Shown here: positions 7,825 to 16,442 of the stretch, in pieces | Layout: every line of letters starts with the position of its first letter | How positions within the stretch are numbered: position 1 is the stretch's first letter | From: Bacteroidales bacterium | GTDB taxonomy: Bacteria; Bacteroidota; Bacteroidia; Bacteroidales; UBA932 | Direction: 5' to 3' | Assembly: GCA_017551425.1 (NCBI GenBank) | Contig: JAFZLQ010000054.1 | Coordinates: 1-30,521 of the forward strand | Length of the DNA stretch: 30,521 bases | Made by a program: the position numbers and the translations under genes | The notes under the pieces: generated by a model | The model's database searches: none | Told to the model about the DNA's origin: nothing | Seen by the model: the letters and a program-made list of their open reading frames with translations, nothing else

Positions 7825-8439
7825 TTAAAGTTGAATGCCCATAAAGATCATGAACGCCATGCCCATGAGGCCGACGGTGATGAACGTGATGCCGATGCCC
7901 TTGAGGGGCTTGGGTACGTTGCAGTAACTCATCTTCTCGCGTATGGCGGCCAGGGCCACGATAGCAAGGTACCAGCCGATGCCGGAACCGAGGGCGTAAA
8001 CCAGGGGCTCGCCGATGCCGGTGAAGTCTCTCTGCTGCATGAAGAGGGAACCGCCCAGGATGGCGCAGTTCACGGCGATGAGCGGCAGGTAGATGCCGAG
8101 CGAGGAATAAAGCGAAGGAAGGAACTTCTCCACTATCATCTCCACGAGCTGCACGAATGCGGCGATGACGGCGATGAAGATGATGAAGCTCAGGAAGCTG
8201 AGATCGACCTCCGCGAACTGGGGCCCGAGCCACTTGAGGGCTCCCGGCTGCAGCACGAAGGTGTTGAGCAGCCAGTTGAGCGGCAGAGTGCAGAGGAGTA
8301 CGAAAATGACTGCGAGGCCGAGGCCGTTGGCGGTCTTGACGTTCTTCGATACTGCCAGGTAGGAGCACATACCCAGGAAGTATGCGAAGATCATATTGTC
8401 AACGAAGATTGACTTTACGAATAGGCTGATGTATTCCAT
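7825..8439 (-). CDS. nqrE: Na+-translocating NADH:quinone oxidoreductase subunit E
   Basis: A 204-residue, six-helix membrane subunit of Na+-NQR, related to RnfA. C25 in the first helix ([11 protein letters not shown]) and the Cys in AVNCAILGG match the intramembrane cysteines that, with those of NqrD, bind an iron centre midway through the membrane. The sequence is hydrophobic throughout with few charged loops, as expected. It lies 12 nt downstream of nqrD and 6 nt upstream of nqrF on the minus strand. NqrD and NqrE are homologues with inverted topology. Confidence 0.97.
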   Translation of the reverse strand: MEYISLFVKSIFVDNMIFAYFLGMCSYLAVSKNVKTANGLGLAVIFVLLCTLPLNWLLNTFVLQPGALKWLGPQFAEVDLSFLSFIIFIAVIAAFVQLVEMIVEKFLPSLYSSLGIYLPLIAVNCAILGGSLFMQQRDFTGIGEPLVYALGSGIGWYLAIVALAAIREKMSYCNVPKPLKGIGITFITVGLMGMAFMIFMGIQL

Positions 8440-8451
8440 AGGGCTGTGCTG

Positions 8452-9063
8452 TTAGTTTTCCTGAAGGTCTTTGTCTATGGCCCTGTGCACCCAGATTATG
8501 CAACCCAGGAGGATGAGGGCGAAAGGCGGAAGGATGACCAGGTTGTTGGGAATGTATCCCGAAGGCAGTACCTGGAATCCGAAGAGGGTGCCGCTGCCGA
8601 GGAGCTCGCGGAAGAAGGCGACGATCACGAGGATGAGGCCGTAGCCGAGGCCGTTGGCGATACCGTCGAGCAGCGAGGGGATGGGCTTGTTGCCGAGGGC
8701 GAAGGCCTCGATGCGTCCCATGACGATGCAGTTGGTGATGATGAGGCCGATATAGACGCTCAGCTGCTTGTCGATGGCGTAGGTGCCTTCTCCCGCCTTG
8801 AGGATCTGGTCCACCAGGATAACCATCATTGCGACCACCACCAGCTGTACTATGATACGTACGCGGTTGGGGATGGTGTTGCGGAGCAGCGAGCATACGA
8901 GGCTCGAGAGGCCTGTGACGGCGATTACCGACAGGGCCATCACCAACGCGCCCTTGAGCTGGACGGTTACGGCCAGCGCCGAGCATATACCGAGCACAAG
9001 GACGGTAATCGGATTGCCCTTGAGGATCGGATTGAGGATAGTTTCTTTAAGTTTCTGTGCCAT
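8452..9063 (-). CDS. nqrD: Na+-translocating NADH:quinone oxidoreductase subunit D
   Basis: A 203-residue, six-helix membrane subunit of Na+-NQR, related to RnfE. C27 (LGICSALAVT) and the Cys in ITNCIVMGRIEAFA are the positions that contribute to the intramembrane iron centre with NqrE. It begins 3 nt after the stop of nqrC, consistent with translational coupling. Length and motifs are normal for the family. Confidence 0.97.
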   Translation of the reverse strand: MAQKLKETILNPILKGNPITVLVLGICSALAVTVQLKGALVMALSVIAVTGLSSLVCSLLRNTIPNRVRIIVQLVVVAMMVILVDQILKAGEGTYAIDKQLSVYIGLIITNCIVMGRIEAFALGNKPIPSLLDGIANGLGYGLILVIVAFFRELLGSGTLFGFQVLPSGYIPNNLVILPPFALILLGCIIWVHRAIDKDLQEN

Positions 9064-9066
9064 AAC

Positions 9067-9855
9067 TTATTCCTCCTCTTCGTTAGCGGTTGTTTCAACG
9101 GCGTGGTTCTCAAGCATGTTGACGAATGCGCCGGTGCCGAAATGCTTCTCGTAGGCCTTGAACCAGATATTCAGGGCTTCGTTGAGGCCCTTGGAGGTCA
9201 TGGTCGCGCCCGTGATGGCATCCACGGCGTTGGTCGCTCCTGCGGCCTCGGCGTTCTTCTCCAGCCTGAATGCGGGACTGTCGCCCCATTCGACCGTCTT
9301 GCCGACGAATTTCTCGCGGAACCAGGGCTCGTCCTTGATCTTGGCGCCCAGGCCGGGGGTCTCGGACTCATGGTCGAAGAATGCGCCGGCGATAGTATAA
9401 TAGTCCGGCTGGAAGGCGATGTAGCCCCAGACAGGGCCCCAGAGGCCCGCTCCGTAAATGGGGATGACTGCGATTCCGCCTTTGAATACGTACACCGGGA
9501 GAGTGACGTCGCCCCCGGCGAGAATAGCTTTGTGCTGCGGCTTCAGTTTGCTCACTAGCTCGATCTTGTCCTTTGCAACGGAAAGCTCTCCGTTCCTCTG
9601 GCCTTCGAGGTCTATGGTATAGGCCTCTTCGATATTGTCGGCATAGAGCTGAAGGATTTCCGCGTTCTTCGCGGCGTAGAGTTCTTCGGTGGGCCTGACC
9701 CCTGCCGCGGACATCATCTGCCTGAGGGTTTCAGCCTTGGCGTTGGCGTCCTGTGCGGGACCGAGCTTTGCGGAGACGAATGCGAGCAGCGCAGCCACGA
9801 CGACAACTATGACCGCCGTGTATATGACTGTATAGACGTTGTTGTTGGTATTCAT
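9067..9855 (-). CDS. nqrC: Na+-translocating NADH:quinone oxidoreductase subunit C
   Basis: A 262-residue subunit with one N-terminal transmembrane helix (about 9-28) and a periplasmic FMN-binding domain. DAITGAT at 212-218 is the flavinylation motif; T218 is the residue expected to carry FMN through a phosphodiester bond, added by an ApbE-type flavin transferase. No apbE gene lies in this window. HESETPGLG at about 162-170 is a conserved part of the FMN domain. It lies 2 nt after nqrB in the operon. Confidence 0.97.
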   Translation of the reverse strand: MNTNNNVYTVIYTAVIVVVVAALLAFVSAKLGPAQDANAKAETLRQMMSAAGVRPTEELYAAKNAEILQLYADNIEEAYTIDLEGQRNGELSVAKDKIELVSKLKPQHKAILAGGDVTLPVYVFKGGIAVIPIYGAGLWGPVWGYIAFQPDYYTIAGAFFDHESETPGLGAKIKDEPWFREKFVGKTVEWGDSPAFRLEKNAEAAGATNAVDAITGATMTSKGLNEALNIWFKAYEKHFGTGAFVNMLENHAVETTANEEEE

Positions 9856-9857
9856 GG

Positions 9858-10973
9858 CTATGCTGCGTTAAGTTTCTTGAGCCTGCGGGATACATGCACG
9901 CTGGTGACGCAGTGGTCGATGAGCGGTGCGAAGGTGTTGAGCAGCAGGATTGCGAGCATCATGCCCTCCGCATAGCCGGGGTTGAAGAGACGCACCGTGA
10001 TGCAGAGCATGCCGATGAGGATGCCGTAGATCCATTTGCCGCACTCGGTCTGGCATGAGGTTACGGGATCGGTGGCCATGAAGACGGTACCGAAGGCGAA
10101 GCCGCCGTAGAGGAGCTGCATGTAGAAGGGGATCTCGGTGATGCCGGCGATGTTGCCGATCCAGCCGACCAGAAGGGCGCCGAGCACGCTGCCGGCCATG
10201 ATCTTCCAGCTGGCGATGCCGGTCCAGAGAAGCAGGCAGGCGCCGAGCAGGATGGCTATGACAGAGGTCTCTCCCACGGAGCCGGGAACGGTTCCGATGA
10301 AGAGGTCCCAGAAGCCCGTGCCGTACTGTGCGGGGCCGTCGAGCGCGAGGGGAGTGGCGCCTGTGAAGGCGTCGGCTACCGCGGTCTCGCCTTTCTTGAA
10401 GGCAATCCAGCAGTCTGAACCCGACATGTAGTTGGGGTAGGAGAAGAAGAGGAAGGCTCGGGTGAGGAGGGCCGGGTTCCAGATGTTCATGCCGGTGCCG
10501 CCGAAGACTTCCTTGCCGAAGATGACGGCGAATGCGACGGCGACTGCAAGCATCCACAGGGGGATGTCGACCGGGACGATGAGCGGGATGAAGAAGCCGC
10601 TGACGAGGTATCCCTCGCTGACTTCCTCGCCGCGTATCTGGCTGGAGGCGAACTCTATGCCGAGGCCTACGATGTACGATACGAGGTAGAGGGGAAGGAC
10701 CCGCAGGAAACCGAACCAGAAGTACTCGAGTATGTGCACTCCGGTCTGGCCCATTGCGAGGCCGTGCTGGTATCCGACGTTCCACATGCCGAACAGTGCG
10801 GCGGGGGCGGCGGCGAACACCACAAGGATGAGAAGGCGCTTGAGGTCTATGGCGTCGCGCACATGGGAGCCCTTGAGCGTCACGGTACCGGGGACGTGGA
10901 GGAATGTCTCAAAAGCGTCGACGGAACTGTGAAGCCAGTAGAGCTTGCCGCCTTTTTCGAAAATCTTGTTCAT
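9858..10973 (-). CDS. nqrB: Na+-translocating NADH:quinone oxidoreductase subunit B
   Basis: A 371-residue polytopic membrane subunit that carries the Na+ path of the complex and is related to RnfD. DAFTGAT at 201-207 gives T207 as the covalent FMN site. GGTGMNIWNPALL at about 158-170 is a conserved signature. The N-terminal cytoplasmic segment (about 1-45) is the region known to bind riboflavin and quinone determinants in homologues. It is 5 nt downstream of nqrA and 2 nt upstream of nqrC. Confidence 0.97.
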   Translation of the reverse strand: MNKIFEKGGKLYWLHSSVDAFETFLHVPGTVTLKGSHVRDAIDLKRLLILVVFAAAPAALFGMWNVGYQHGLAMGQTGVHILEYFWFGFLRVLPLYLVSYIVGLGIEFASSQIRGEEVSEGYLVSGFFIPLIVPVDIPLWMLAVAVAFAVIFGKEVFGGTGMNIWNPALLTRAFLFFSYPNYMSGSDCWIAFKKGETAVADAFTGATPLALDGPAQYGTGFWDLFIGTVPGSVGETSVIAILLGACLLLWTGIASWKIMAGSVLGALLVGWIGNIAGITEIPFYMQLLYGGFAFGTVFMATDPVTSCQTECGKWIYGILIGMLCITVRLFNPGYAEGMMLAILLLNTFAPLIDHCVTSVHVSRRLKKLNAA

Positions 10974-10978
10974 AACTT

Positions 10979-12304
10979 TTAAGCCATTTCTTTGAGCATG
11001 AGGTCAATGCCCCGTGCGATGATGTCCTGTATGTAGTTCTTGCTCGGATCGACGAACTCGCATACTGCGAGATCCTCGGGGAGCACTTCATAGATGCCGT
11101 ACTTCTCCATCTTCTCTATGTCTCCGGCAAGGCAGGCCTTGGTGAGGAAAATGGGGAAGATGTCCATGGGAAGCACTTTCTGGTAGTAGTTCTCGTTCAT
11201 CAGGAAGGGACGGGGGCCGCCGTGGAGGTTGGTGTCCATGTCCCATTTGTGCCCGGGAATCAGCCAGCTGAAGTAGCTGCGGTCATGGCTGAACTGGTTG
11301 AATCGGAAGGGGCGGATCCAGCCGAGGAGTTCTTTGTCCGTACCCTCCCGGATGATGGTGACCTGGTCCGTATCCATGCCGGTGTAGCCGTCGGGGGCTA
11401 CCGCCGTGCCGCTGAGGATATTGCCGTTGATGATGCGCAGGCCCTCGGTGCTGCCGCCGTAGAATGCGGCCAGATCGCTTACGGGCGTTCCGGGGAAGGT
11501 CTCTACATAGGAAGGTTCGATTGCCGCGGGGCCGCAGACCGCCACCTTGCGGCGGACGTCGTACCTGCCTGTGGCGAAGAGCTTGCCGATCGCCGCGAGG
11601 CCTGCGAGGGAGACGGTCCATACGGTCTCTCCCTTGAGGATGGGGCTCACGTGGCTGATCTGTACGCCGACGTTGCCTGCGGGATGCTTGCCCTTGAAGC
11701 TGTGGAGCGTGCAGCCGGTGAGCTTTTCGAAGGCGGAGCCGGGACGGGAGGCGTCAAGCCCGACGTGTACGGGCGCGAGCTTGGAGAGAGCGTCGATTCC
11801 TTTCTGGATCATCGCTACCTCGCCGCCGAGGGTGAACTCGGTGTCGGCTGCAAGGGGGGCGCTGTTGAAAGCGGAGACGAAGATGGCCTTGGGCGTGATC
11901 CCGGGGTCTGCCAGGATGCCGTAGGGACGCTGGACCAGGAAAGGCCAGAGTCCGCTTGCCAGCAGGGCTTTCTTTACGTCTGAGGTGTCGATTGCGGCGC
12001 ATTCGCGCTTGCCGTCCGGCTCAATGAGCACCGCGAGCAGCTTGCGCTTGTCGCCTCTGACAACCTGCATGACCGTGCCGCTGACGGGGGAGGTCAGGAG
12101 GATGTCAGGGTTTGTCTTGTCAGCGATTACGGGAGAGCCGCATAGCACGTGGTCGCCCTCCTTCACCAGGAGCCTCGGGATGAGGCCCTTGACAGAGGGC
12201 TGTACGGCTACTGACCTGGGGCTCATCGATTTGCTGACCAGAAGGCTGGCTTCCCCGTTGCAGGGGACGTCCAGGCCTTGTTTCAAAACGATGATATCGG
12301 ACAT
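10979..12304 (-). CDS. nqrA: Na+-translocating NADH:quinone oxidoreductase subunit A
   Basis: A 441-residue cytoplasmic subunit of Na+-NQR and first gene of the operon. It has no membrane helix. The N-terminus (GLDVPCNGEASLLV) and the barrel-sandwich segment 'LLVKEGDHVLCGSPVIADK' are typical of the NqrA/RnfC-like fold, followed by the central domain with FSRDRSYFSWLI-like residues (here 'HDRSYFSWLIPGHKWDMDT'). The family interacts with ubiquinone or menaquinone near NqrB. The promoter lies in the 71-bp divergent gap shared with uvrD. The complex pumps Na+ using NADH oxidation, so the cell should have a sodium-based membrane energy budget. Confidence 0.96.
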   Translation of the reverse strand: MSDIIVLKQGLDVPCNGEASLLVSKSMSPRSVAVQPSVKGLIPRLLVKEGDHVLCGSPVIADKTNPDILLTSPVSGTVMQVVRGDKRKLLAVLIEPDGKRECAAIDTSDVKKALLASGLWPFLVQRPYGILADPGITPKAIFVSAFNSAPLAADTEFTLGGEVAMIQKGIDALSKLAPVHVGLDASRPGSAFEKLTGCTLHSFKGKHPAGNVGVQISHVSPILKGETVWTVSLAGLAAIGKLFATGRYDVRRKVAVCGPAAIEPSYVETFPGTPVSDLAAFYGGSTEGLRIINGNILSGTAVAPDGYTGMDTDQVTIIREGTDKELLGWIRPFRFNQFSHDRSYFSWLIPGHKWDMDTNLHGGPRPFLMNENYYQKVLPMDIFPIFLTKACLAGDIEKMEKYGIYEVLPEDLAVCEFVDPSKNYIQDIIARGIDLMLKEMA

Positions 12305-12339
12305 TTTTTATACTGTTGTTAAAATTGACAGAATTGATG

Positions 12340-12347
12340 CGAATATA
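12340..12347 (-). promoter_or_regulatory. Putative -7 box of the nqr operon
   Basis: TATATTCG on the minus strand differs by one base from TAnnTTTG and sits 35 nt before the nqrA ATG at 12304. It nearly touches the uvrD -7 box on the other strand (12353-12360), so the two promoters overlap. Confidence 0.4.
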
Positions 12348-12352
12348 CCAAT

Positions 12353-12360
12353 TATTTTTG
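12353..12360 (+). promoter_or_regulatory. Putative -7 box of uvrD
   Basis: TATTTTTG matches TAnnTTTG and lies 15 nt before the ATG at 12376. A second, weaker candidate, TATTTTCG, follows directly at 12361-12368. The position supports 12376, not an upstream codon, as the start. Confidence 0.5.
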
Positions 12361-12375
12361 TATTTTCGCATCATT

Positions 12376-14763
12376 ATGGAAAACAATGTGAGCGCGGACG
12401 CCATTCTGGCGGAATTGAACGAGGAGCAGAAAAAAGCAGTCCAATGTCTAGACGGACCGGTGCTGATAGTGGCAGGAGCCGGCTCCGGCAAGACGCGTGT
12501 CCTGACTAGCCGTGTGGCCAATCTCCTGGCACACGGGGTGGAGCCGTCCGGAGTGCTTGCGCTTACGTTTACCAAGAAGGCGGCGGGGGAGATGAAGGAA
12601 CGCATAGCGCTGATGGTCGGCTCATGGAAGGCTCGCCGCGTGGTCATGGGCACTTTCCACTCCGTTTTCGTCCGTTTCCTGAGGGATTATGCCGAGTCGC
12701 TCGGCTATCCCCAGTCGTTCACCATCTACGACCAGTCGGATTCCACCGCGGCCGTCAAATCGGTCATCAAGGAGCTGGAGCTGGACGACTCCGTTTACAA
12801 GCCCCGCGACGTCCTCGCCCGCATATCCACCGCCAAGAACAACCTCATCACCGTAAGCGCCTACAGGGCGGACGCCAACGCCCTCCGTGCGGACTCGCTC
12901 GCCAAGAAACCGCGCCTCGTGGATGTTTACGACCTGTACCAGAAGCGCCTCAAGCAGTCCGGCGTCATGGATTTCGACGACATCCTCGTCAACATGAACA
13001 TCCTCCTGCGGGACAACAAAGACGCTCTCGCAGAGATCTCCGCCCGCTTCTCGCACATCCTGGTGGATGAGTACCAGGACACCAACTACAGCCAGTACCT
13101 CATCCTCCGCAAGCTCGCCGCCCGTCACCACAACATCTGTGTGGTGGGGGACGATTCCCAGTCGATATACGCCTTCCGCGGCGCCCAGATACAGAACATA
13201 CTCAACTTCAAGAAGGACTATCCCGACTGCAAGGTGTTCCGCCTGGAGCGCAACTACCGCAGCACGCGCAACATAGTGGATGCCGCAAATTCCATCATCG
13301 AACACAACGCCGGCCGCATCCCCAAACGCTGTTACGCAGAAGGGGAGAAGGGGGAAAAGCTGCATGTCATAAAGGCATATACCGAGCAGGACGAGGCGGT
13401 GAGCATAGTGTCGGAGATACAGTCGCGCCTGCGCAAGGACGGTGCGGAATACGACGATTTCGCCATCCTGTACCGCACCAACGCCCAGTCCAGGGCTCTC
13501 GAGGAGCAGCTGCGCCGCCGCAATGTCCCGTACATAATCTATTCCGGCAATTCCTTCTTCGAGCGCGCCGAGGTAAAGGACATGATGGCCTACTTCAAGC
13601 TGGCCGTCAACCCCATGGACGACGAATCCTTCAGGCGGGTGGTGAACAAACCCGCGCGCGCCATAGGAGACACTACGGTAAAAGCGCTGGAAGCCGCCGC
13701 CCGTGCGCACGAGACCACGTTTTTCCGGGCCGTGTTCCTGGACGACCTCGAGAATTTCGGGCTCCGCGCGGCCGCCGTCCAGAAGCTGCGGGCTTTCGCG
13801 ATGATGATAGACGGCTTTGCCCGCAAAGTGGCGGATACGGACGCTTTCGTCCTCGCCCAGGAGATTGCCGAGGCCAGCGGCCTTGTGGCCCTGTACAAAG
13901 GGGACCTGTCCATCGACGGGCAGGCGAGGCTCGCCAACCTGGAGGAGCTGGTGAATTCCGTGGCGTCGTTCGTAGAAGACAGGCGCGACGAGGCCGAGGG
14001 CGCCGAGGATACCTTCACCCTGGACGACTATCTCGAGAACGTCTCGCTCCTCTCAAACGCAGACACGGAAGATTCCGACGACGACGTCAGCAACAAAGTC
14101 GCCCTCATGACGGTGCATTCGGCCAAGGGCCTGGAGTTTCCGTACGTGTTCGTAAGCGGAATGGAGGACAATCTCTTCCCGAGCCAGAGCATGTTGCTGA
14201 GCCTCAAGGATATAGAAGAAGAGAGGCGCCTCTTTTACGTAGCAGTCACAAGGGCCGGCAAGGTGGTTTTCCTGTCTTACGCCGGCACCCGCATGCGCAA
14301 CGGGCGCCACGAGTCCAACGCCCCTTCCCGCTTCCTGCGGGAGATAGATCCGCAGTATCTGGACAAGCCTCTGGACGACGACGATTTCTCCAACGACGGT
14401 CTCCGCCACGAGTGGGGCGGCTTCGGCAGCCGCTGGTCCGGCGGCCGCCTTGAAAAGATCGTCGGAAAACCCGACGTCCCCCGGAGAGGATACCCTGCTA
14501 ACACTGCCGGGGCTTCTGTCATTCTGAGCGAAGCGCAGCGGAGTCGAAGAATCTCATCCGCTCCTTCCGACCCGAACTTCGTCCCCGCGCCTATGACGTC
14601 GTTCAAAGCGGGCGACCGCATAGAACACAACAGGTTCGGTCCCGGGGAAATCCTGGAAATCACCGGCACCGTCCCCGAGCTCAAGGCCCGCGTGCGCTTC
14701 GACGAGCTCGGAGAGAAGCTCCTCCTGCTCAAATACGCCAAAATGCGCCCCGAGAAGCGCTAG
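12376..14763 (+). CDS. uvrD: UvrD/PcrA-type superfamily 1 DNA helicase
   Basis: A 795-residue 3'-5' DNA helicase for repair and replication-fork maintenance. The order is Q-motif LNEEQKKAV (14-22), Walker A GAGSGKT (34-40), motif II DEYQD (231-235), motif III VVGDDSQSIYAFRGA, motif IV-V region with MTVHSAKGLEF, and motif VI VAVTRA. The C-terminal 50 residues (FKAGDRIEHNRFGPGEILEI) are the Tudor-like domain of PcrA/UvrD that contacts RNA polymerase. Between core and tail, at about residues 712-728, the DNA is a copy of a dispersed repeat read in frame. The start at 12376 is preferred because the upstream extension lies across the promoter. Confidence 0.93.
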   Translation: MENNVSADAILAELNEEQKKAVQCLDGPVLIVAGAGSGKTRVLTSRVANLLAHGVEPSGVLALTFTKKAAGEMKERIALMVGSWKARRVVMGTFHSVFVRFLRDYAESLGYPQSFTIYDQSDSTAAVKSVIKELELDDSVYKPRDVLARISTAKNNLITVSAYRADANALRADSLAKKPRLVDVYDLYQKRLKQSGVMDFDDILVNMNILLRDNKDALAEISARFSHILVDEYQDTNYSQYLILRKLAARHHNICVVGDDSQSIYAFRGAQIQNILNFKKDYPDCKVFRLERNYRSTRNIVDAANSIIEHNAGRIPKRCYAEGEKGEKLHVIKAYTEQDEAVSIVSEIQSRLRKDGAEYDDFAILYRTNAQSRALEEQLRRRNVPYIIYSGNSFFERAEVKDMMAYFKLAVNPMDDESFRRVVNKPARAIGDTTVKALEAAARAHETTFFRAVFLDDLENFGLRAAAVQKLRAFAMMIDGFARKVADTDAFVLAQEIAEASGLVALYKGDLSIDGQARLANLEELVNSVASFVEDRRDEAEGAEDTFTLDDYLENVSLLSNADTEDSDDDVSNKVALMTVHSAKGLEFPYVFVSGMEDNLFPSQSMLLSLKDIEEERRLFYVAVTRAGKVVFLSYAGTRMRNGRHESNAPSRFLREIDPQYLDKPLDDDDFSNDGLRHEWGGFGSRWSGGRLEKIVGKPDVPRRGYPANTAGASVILSEAQRSRRISSAPSDPNFVPAPMTSFKAGDRIEHNRFGPGEILEITGTVPELKARVRFDELGEKLLLLKYAKMRPEKR
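14517..14553. repeat. Dispersed repeat embedded in the uvrD reading frame
   Basis: TGTCATTCTGAGCGAAGCG begins at 14517, and GAAGAATCT follows by 14553. The same TGTCATTCTGAGCG...GAAGAATCT arrangement occurs at 29621-29647 next to folE, where it is non-coding. Here it is translated as SVILSEAQRSRRIS in the linker between helicase core and C-terminal domain. The reading frame stays open. Confidence 0.75.
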
Positions 14764-14779
14764 TTTGCAGAATAATTCG

Positions 14780-14787
14780 TATATTTC
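14780..14787 (+). promoter_or_regulatory. Putative -7 box of the DJ-1/PfpI gene
   Basis: TATATTTC differs from TAnnTTTG only at the last base and ends 4 nt before ATG 14792, so the transcript would be leaderless. Read-through from uvrD, which ends at 14763, is also possible. Confidence 0.4.
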
Positions 14788-14791
14788 GGAT

Positions 14792-15358
14792 ATGAAAGGC
14801 ATCAACATTTTTCTTGCCGACGGCTTCGAAGACATAGAAGCCCTCGGTACATGTGACGTCCTGCGCCGCGCAGGCCTTCAGGTAGAACTCATATCTATAA
14901 AGAACGACACAATGGTCACCAGTTCCCATGGCGTGGACATAGACGCGGAATGGGTGTTCGAAGACATGGAGATCTTCGGCGGCACCACCGCCCGGGACAT
15001 CATGATCTTCCCCGGCGGCATGCCCGGCAGCATGAGCCTCGCGTCCTGTAAGAAACTCATCCAGACAATGAAGGCGCATTACAGGGAAGGCGGCATGCTG
15101 GCAGCCATCTGCGCAGCTCCCGGTCTGGTACTCAGCCAGTTGGACGATGTGAAAGGCCTTGAGTTCACCTGCTTCGAGGGCTTCCAGGATGCCTTGGTGA
15201 ACAAGGGTGCGGTTTACAATCCCAAACCGGCGGTCCGCAGCGGCCGCATCATCACCGGCCGCAGTGCAGGCCATGCCCTGAGCTTCGCGCTGGAGATCGT
15301 CGCCGCCCTTGAGCCCGACAGGGTGGACGACGTAAGGCATTCACTGTATCTGGACTAG
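14792..15358 (+). CDS. DJ-1/PfpI family protein
   Basis: A 188-residue cytosolic protein of the DJ-1/PfpI superfamily (YajL/ThiJ branch). The start is FLADGFEDIEALG, where E16 corresponds to the conserved Glu that supports the nucleophile. The nucleophile elbow is AAICAAP with C107, matching Cys106 of human DJ-1. MIFPGGMPG at 71-79 is the family glycine loop. Members are linked to protein or metabolite deglycation and oxidative-stress response; which applies here is not shown. The length is normal. The next gene starts 2 nt after its stop, so they form an operon. Confidence 0.9.
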   Translation: MKGINIFLADGFEDIEALGTCDVLRRAGLQVELISIKNDTMVTSSHGVDIDAEWVFEDMEIFGGTTARDIMIFPGGMPGSMSLASCKKLIQTMKAHYREGGMLAAICAAPGLVLSQLDDVKGLEFTCFEGFQDALVNKGAVYNPKPAVRSGRIITGRSAGHALSFALEIVAALEPDRVDDVRHSLYLD

Positions 15359-15360
15359 CC

Positions 15361-15741
15361 ATGGACAGCATAAGAATCGACAAATACCTCTGGGCCGTCC
15401 GCATATACAAGACCCGGAGCGAGGCCACCGACGCCTGCAACGGCAACAAGGTGCGCCTCGGCGGCGTGCCGGCAAAACCGGGCAAGGCCGTAAAGACGGG
15501 GGATGTGCTGGAGGTTCACAAGGGCCCGGCAATCCTTACCTATAAGGTTCTGCAGCTGAGTTCCAGCCGCATGGGAGCGCAGCTGGTGCCCGATTATCTT
15601 GAGGATCTTACTCCGGACAGCGAGCGCGCAAAGTTCCACGCCCCGCGCGAGACAATAGTCCTTCACCGCGACAAAGGCGCCGGCCGTCCTACGAAGAAAG
15701 ACCGCCGTGAGCTGGACCATCTGATGGAAATGCTCGACTAG
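15361..15741 (+). CDS. hslR: S4-domain RNA-binding protein, Hsp15 (HslR) type
   Basis: A 126-residue basic protein with an N-terminal S4 RNA-binding domain (IRIDKYLWAVRIYKTRSEAT through about residue 60) and a charged C-terminus (GAGRPTKKDRREL). Hsp15-type proteins bind free 50S subunits that still carry a nascent chain and help recycle them. It begins 2 nt after the DJ-1 gene. Its TAG stop overlaps the TAG of the opposing HD gene in a CTAG palindrome at 15738-15741, so there is no intergenic terminator. Confidence 0.88.
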   Translation: MDSIRIDKYLWAVRIYKTRSEATDACNGNKVRLGGVPAKPGKAVKTGDVLEVHKGPAILTYKVLQLSSSRMGAQLVPDYLEDLTPDSERAKFHAPRETIVLHRDKGAGRPTKKDRRELDHLMEMLD

Positions 15742-16367
15742 AGCTTATAGGGCGCTTCTTCGGCAAAGACCTGCTCGAATATCAACCTGAGCTTCGCTCT
15801 GTCGCGGATGATGGCGCGCAGCCTTGCCAGCGGTTCCTCGTTGGGGGAGCCGGGGATGAGGAGGTGAAGGTATCCGCCTTCGGCGTACTTTTCCTGCAGG
15901 TGCTCCAGCGTGCGCTGCCAGTGGCCCTCTTTGTCCAGCTCCGGATAGTGCGAGAAGCCAAACTGCACCGTGCGCCGGATGATGGTTTCGGGCACTATCA
16001 TCCTGTCTGCCTCAGCAACCAGGCAGCCGTAGATGCTGCGGGGCGGCGTTGTGGCCGAGGCGCGGTGGTCTTCCGCCGCCTGGGCTATGGTCTCTATCTG
16101 CGCGGAGCTGAACCACTCCGGCAGGCGCTTGTCTTGCCGGATGATGCGGCCGCTTTCCAGGTGGTGCGTCTTGCGGTCTACGGCGAGGCCGAGGTCGTGG
16201 CAGGCGGCGGCAGCGTAGAGCATATCCTCGTTGATATCGTAGTTGCGCCCCATAGCCATGGCGCGTTCTATGACGGCCCGGGCGTGGTCTTGCCTGTGCG
16301 CCTTGTCGAAGGCGGCATAGCAGGGGATGATGCTGGATTCTATATATGCGACGAGGGATTCTGTCAT
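15738..16367 (-). CDS. HD-domain protein (putative metal-dependent phosphohydrolase)
   Basis: A 209-residue HD-superfamily protein. The metal-site residues are visible as H in DHARAV, the HD pair in CHDLGLA and a later His in THHLESG; AAEDHR supplies another candidate. HD proteins hydrolyse phosphate esters such as nucleotides, but the substrate here is unknown. I chose the Met at 16367 because a strong -7 box (16388-16395) lies between it and the earlier in-frame codon at 16418. The 3' end overlaps the S4 gene by 4 nt. Confidence 0.75.
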   Translation of the reverse strand: MTESLVAYIESSIIPCYAAFDKAHRQDHARAVIERAMAMGRNYDINEDMLYAAAACHDLGLAVDRKTHHLESGRIIRQDKRLPEWFSSAQIETIAQAAEDHRASATTPPRSIYGCLVAEADRMIVPETIIRRTVQFGFSHYPELDKEGHWQRTLEHLQEKYAEGGYLHLLIPGSPNEEPLARLRAIIRDRAKLRLIFEQVFAEEAPYKL

Positions 16368-16387
16368 TTCTACGGGGCGGTCTAGAA

Positions 16388-16395
16388 CAAAGGTA
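16388..16395 (-). promoter_or_regulatory. -7 box of the HD-domain gene
   Basis: TACCTTTG on the minus strand is a full TAnnTTTG match, 20 nt before the ATG at 16367. It decides the start codon against the upstream alternative. Confidence 0.55.
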
Positions 16396-16428
16396 CTCAG
16401 AACAACCGAAAAAACCAATTATTATCGT

Positions 16429-16436
16429 TAAATTTG
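16429..16436 (+). promoter_or_regulatory. -7 box of the isomerase-like gene
   Basis: TAAATTTG matches TAnnTTTG and ends 6 nt before ATG 16443. No TTTG is seen at the -33 position. The leader would be only a couple of bases. Confidence 0.5.
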
Positions 16437-16442
16437 TGGTCT

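Noticed and set aside
6992..8368. 458-codon minus-strand frame over nqrE and nqrF
   Set aside because: Out of frame with both genes; Arg/Pro/His-rich composition typical of frame-shifted GC-rich code.
6544..12304. Rnf complex instead of Na+-NQR
   Set aside because: NqrA and NqrF with the NqrF cysteine pattern and FAD/NADH domains are present; no RnfB/RnfC-type ferredoxin subunits.
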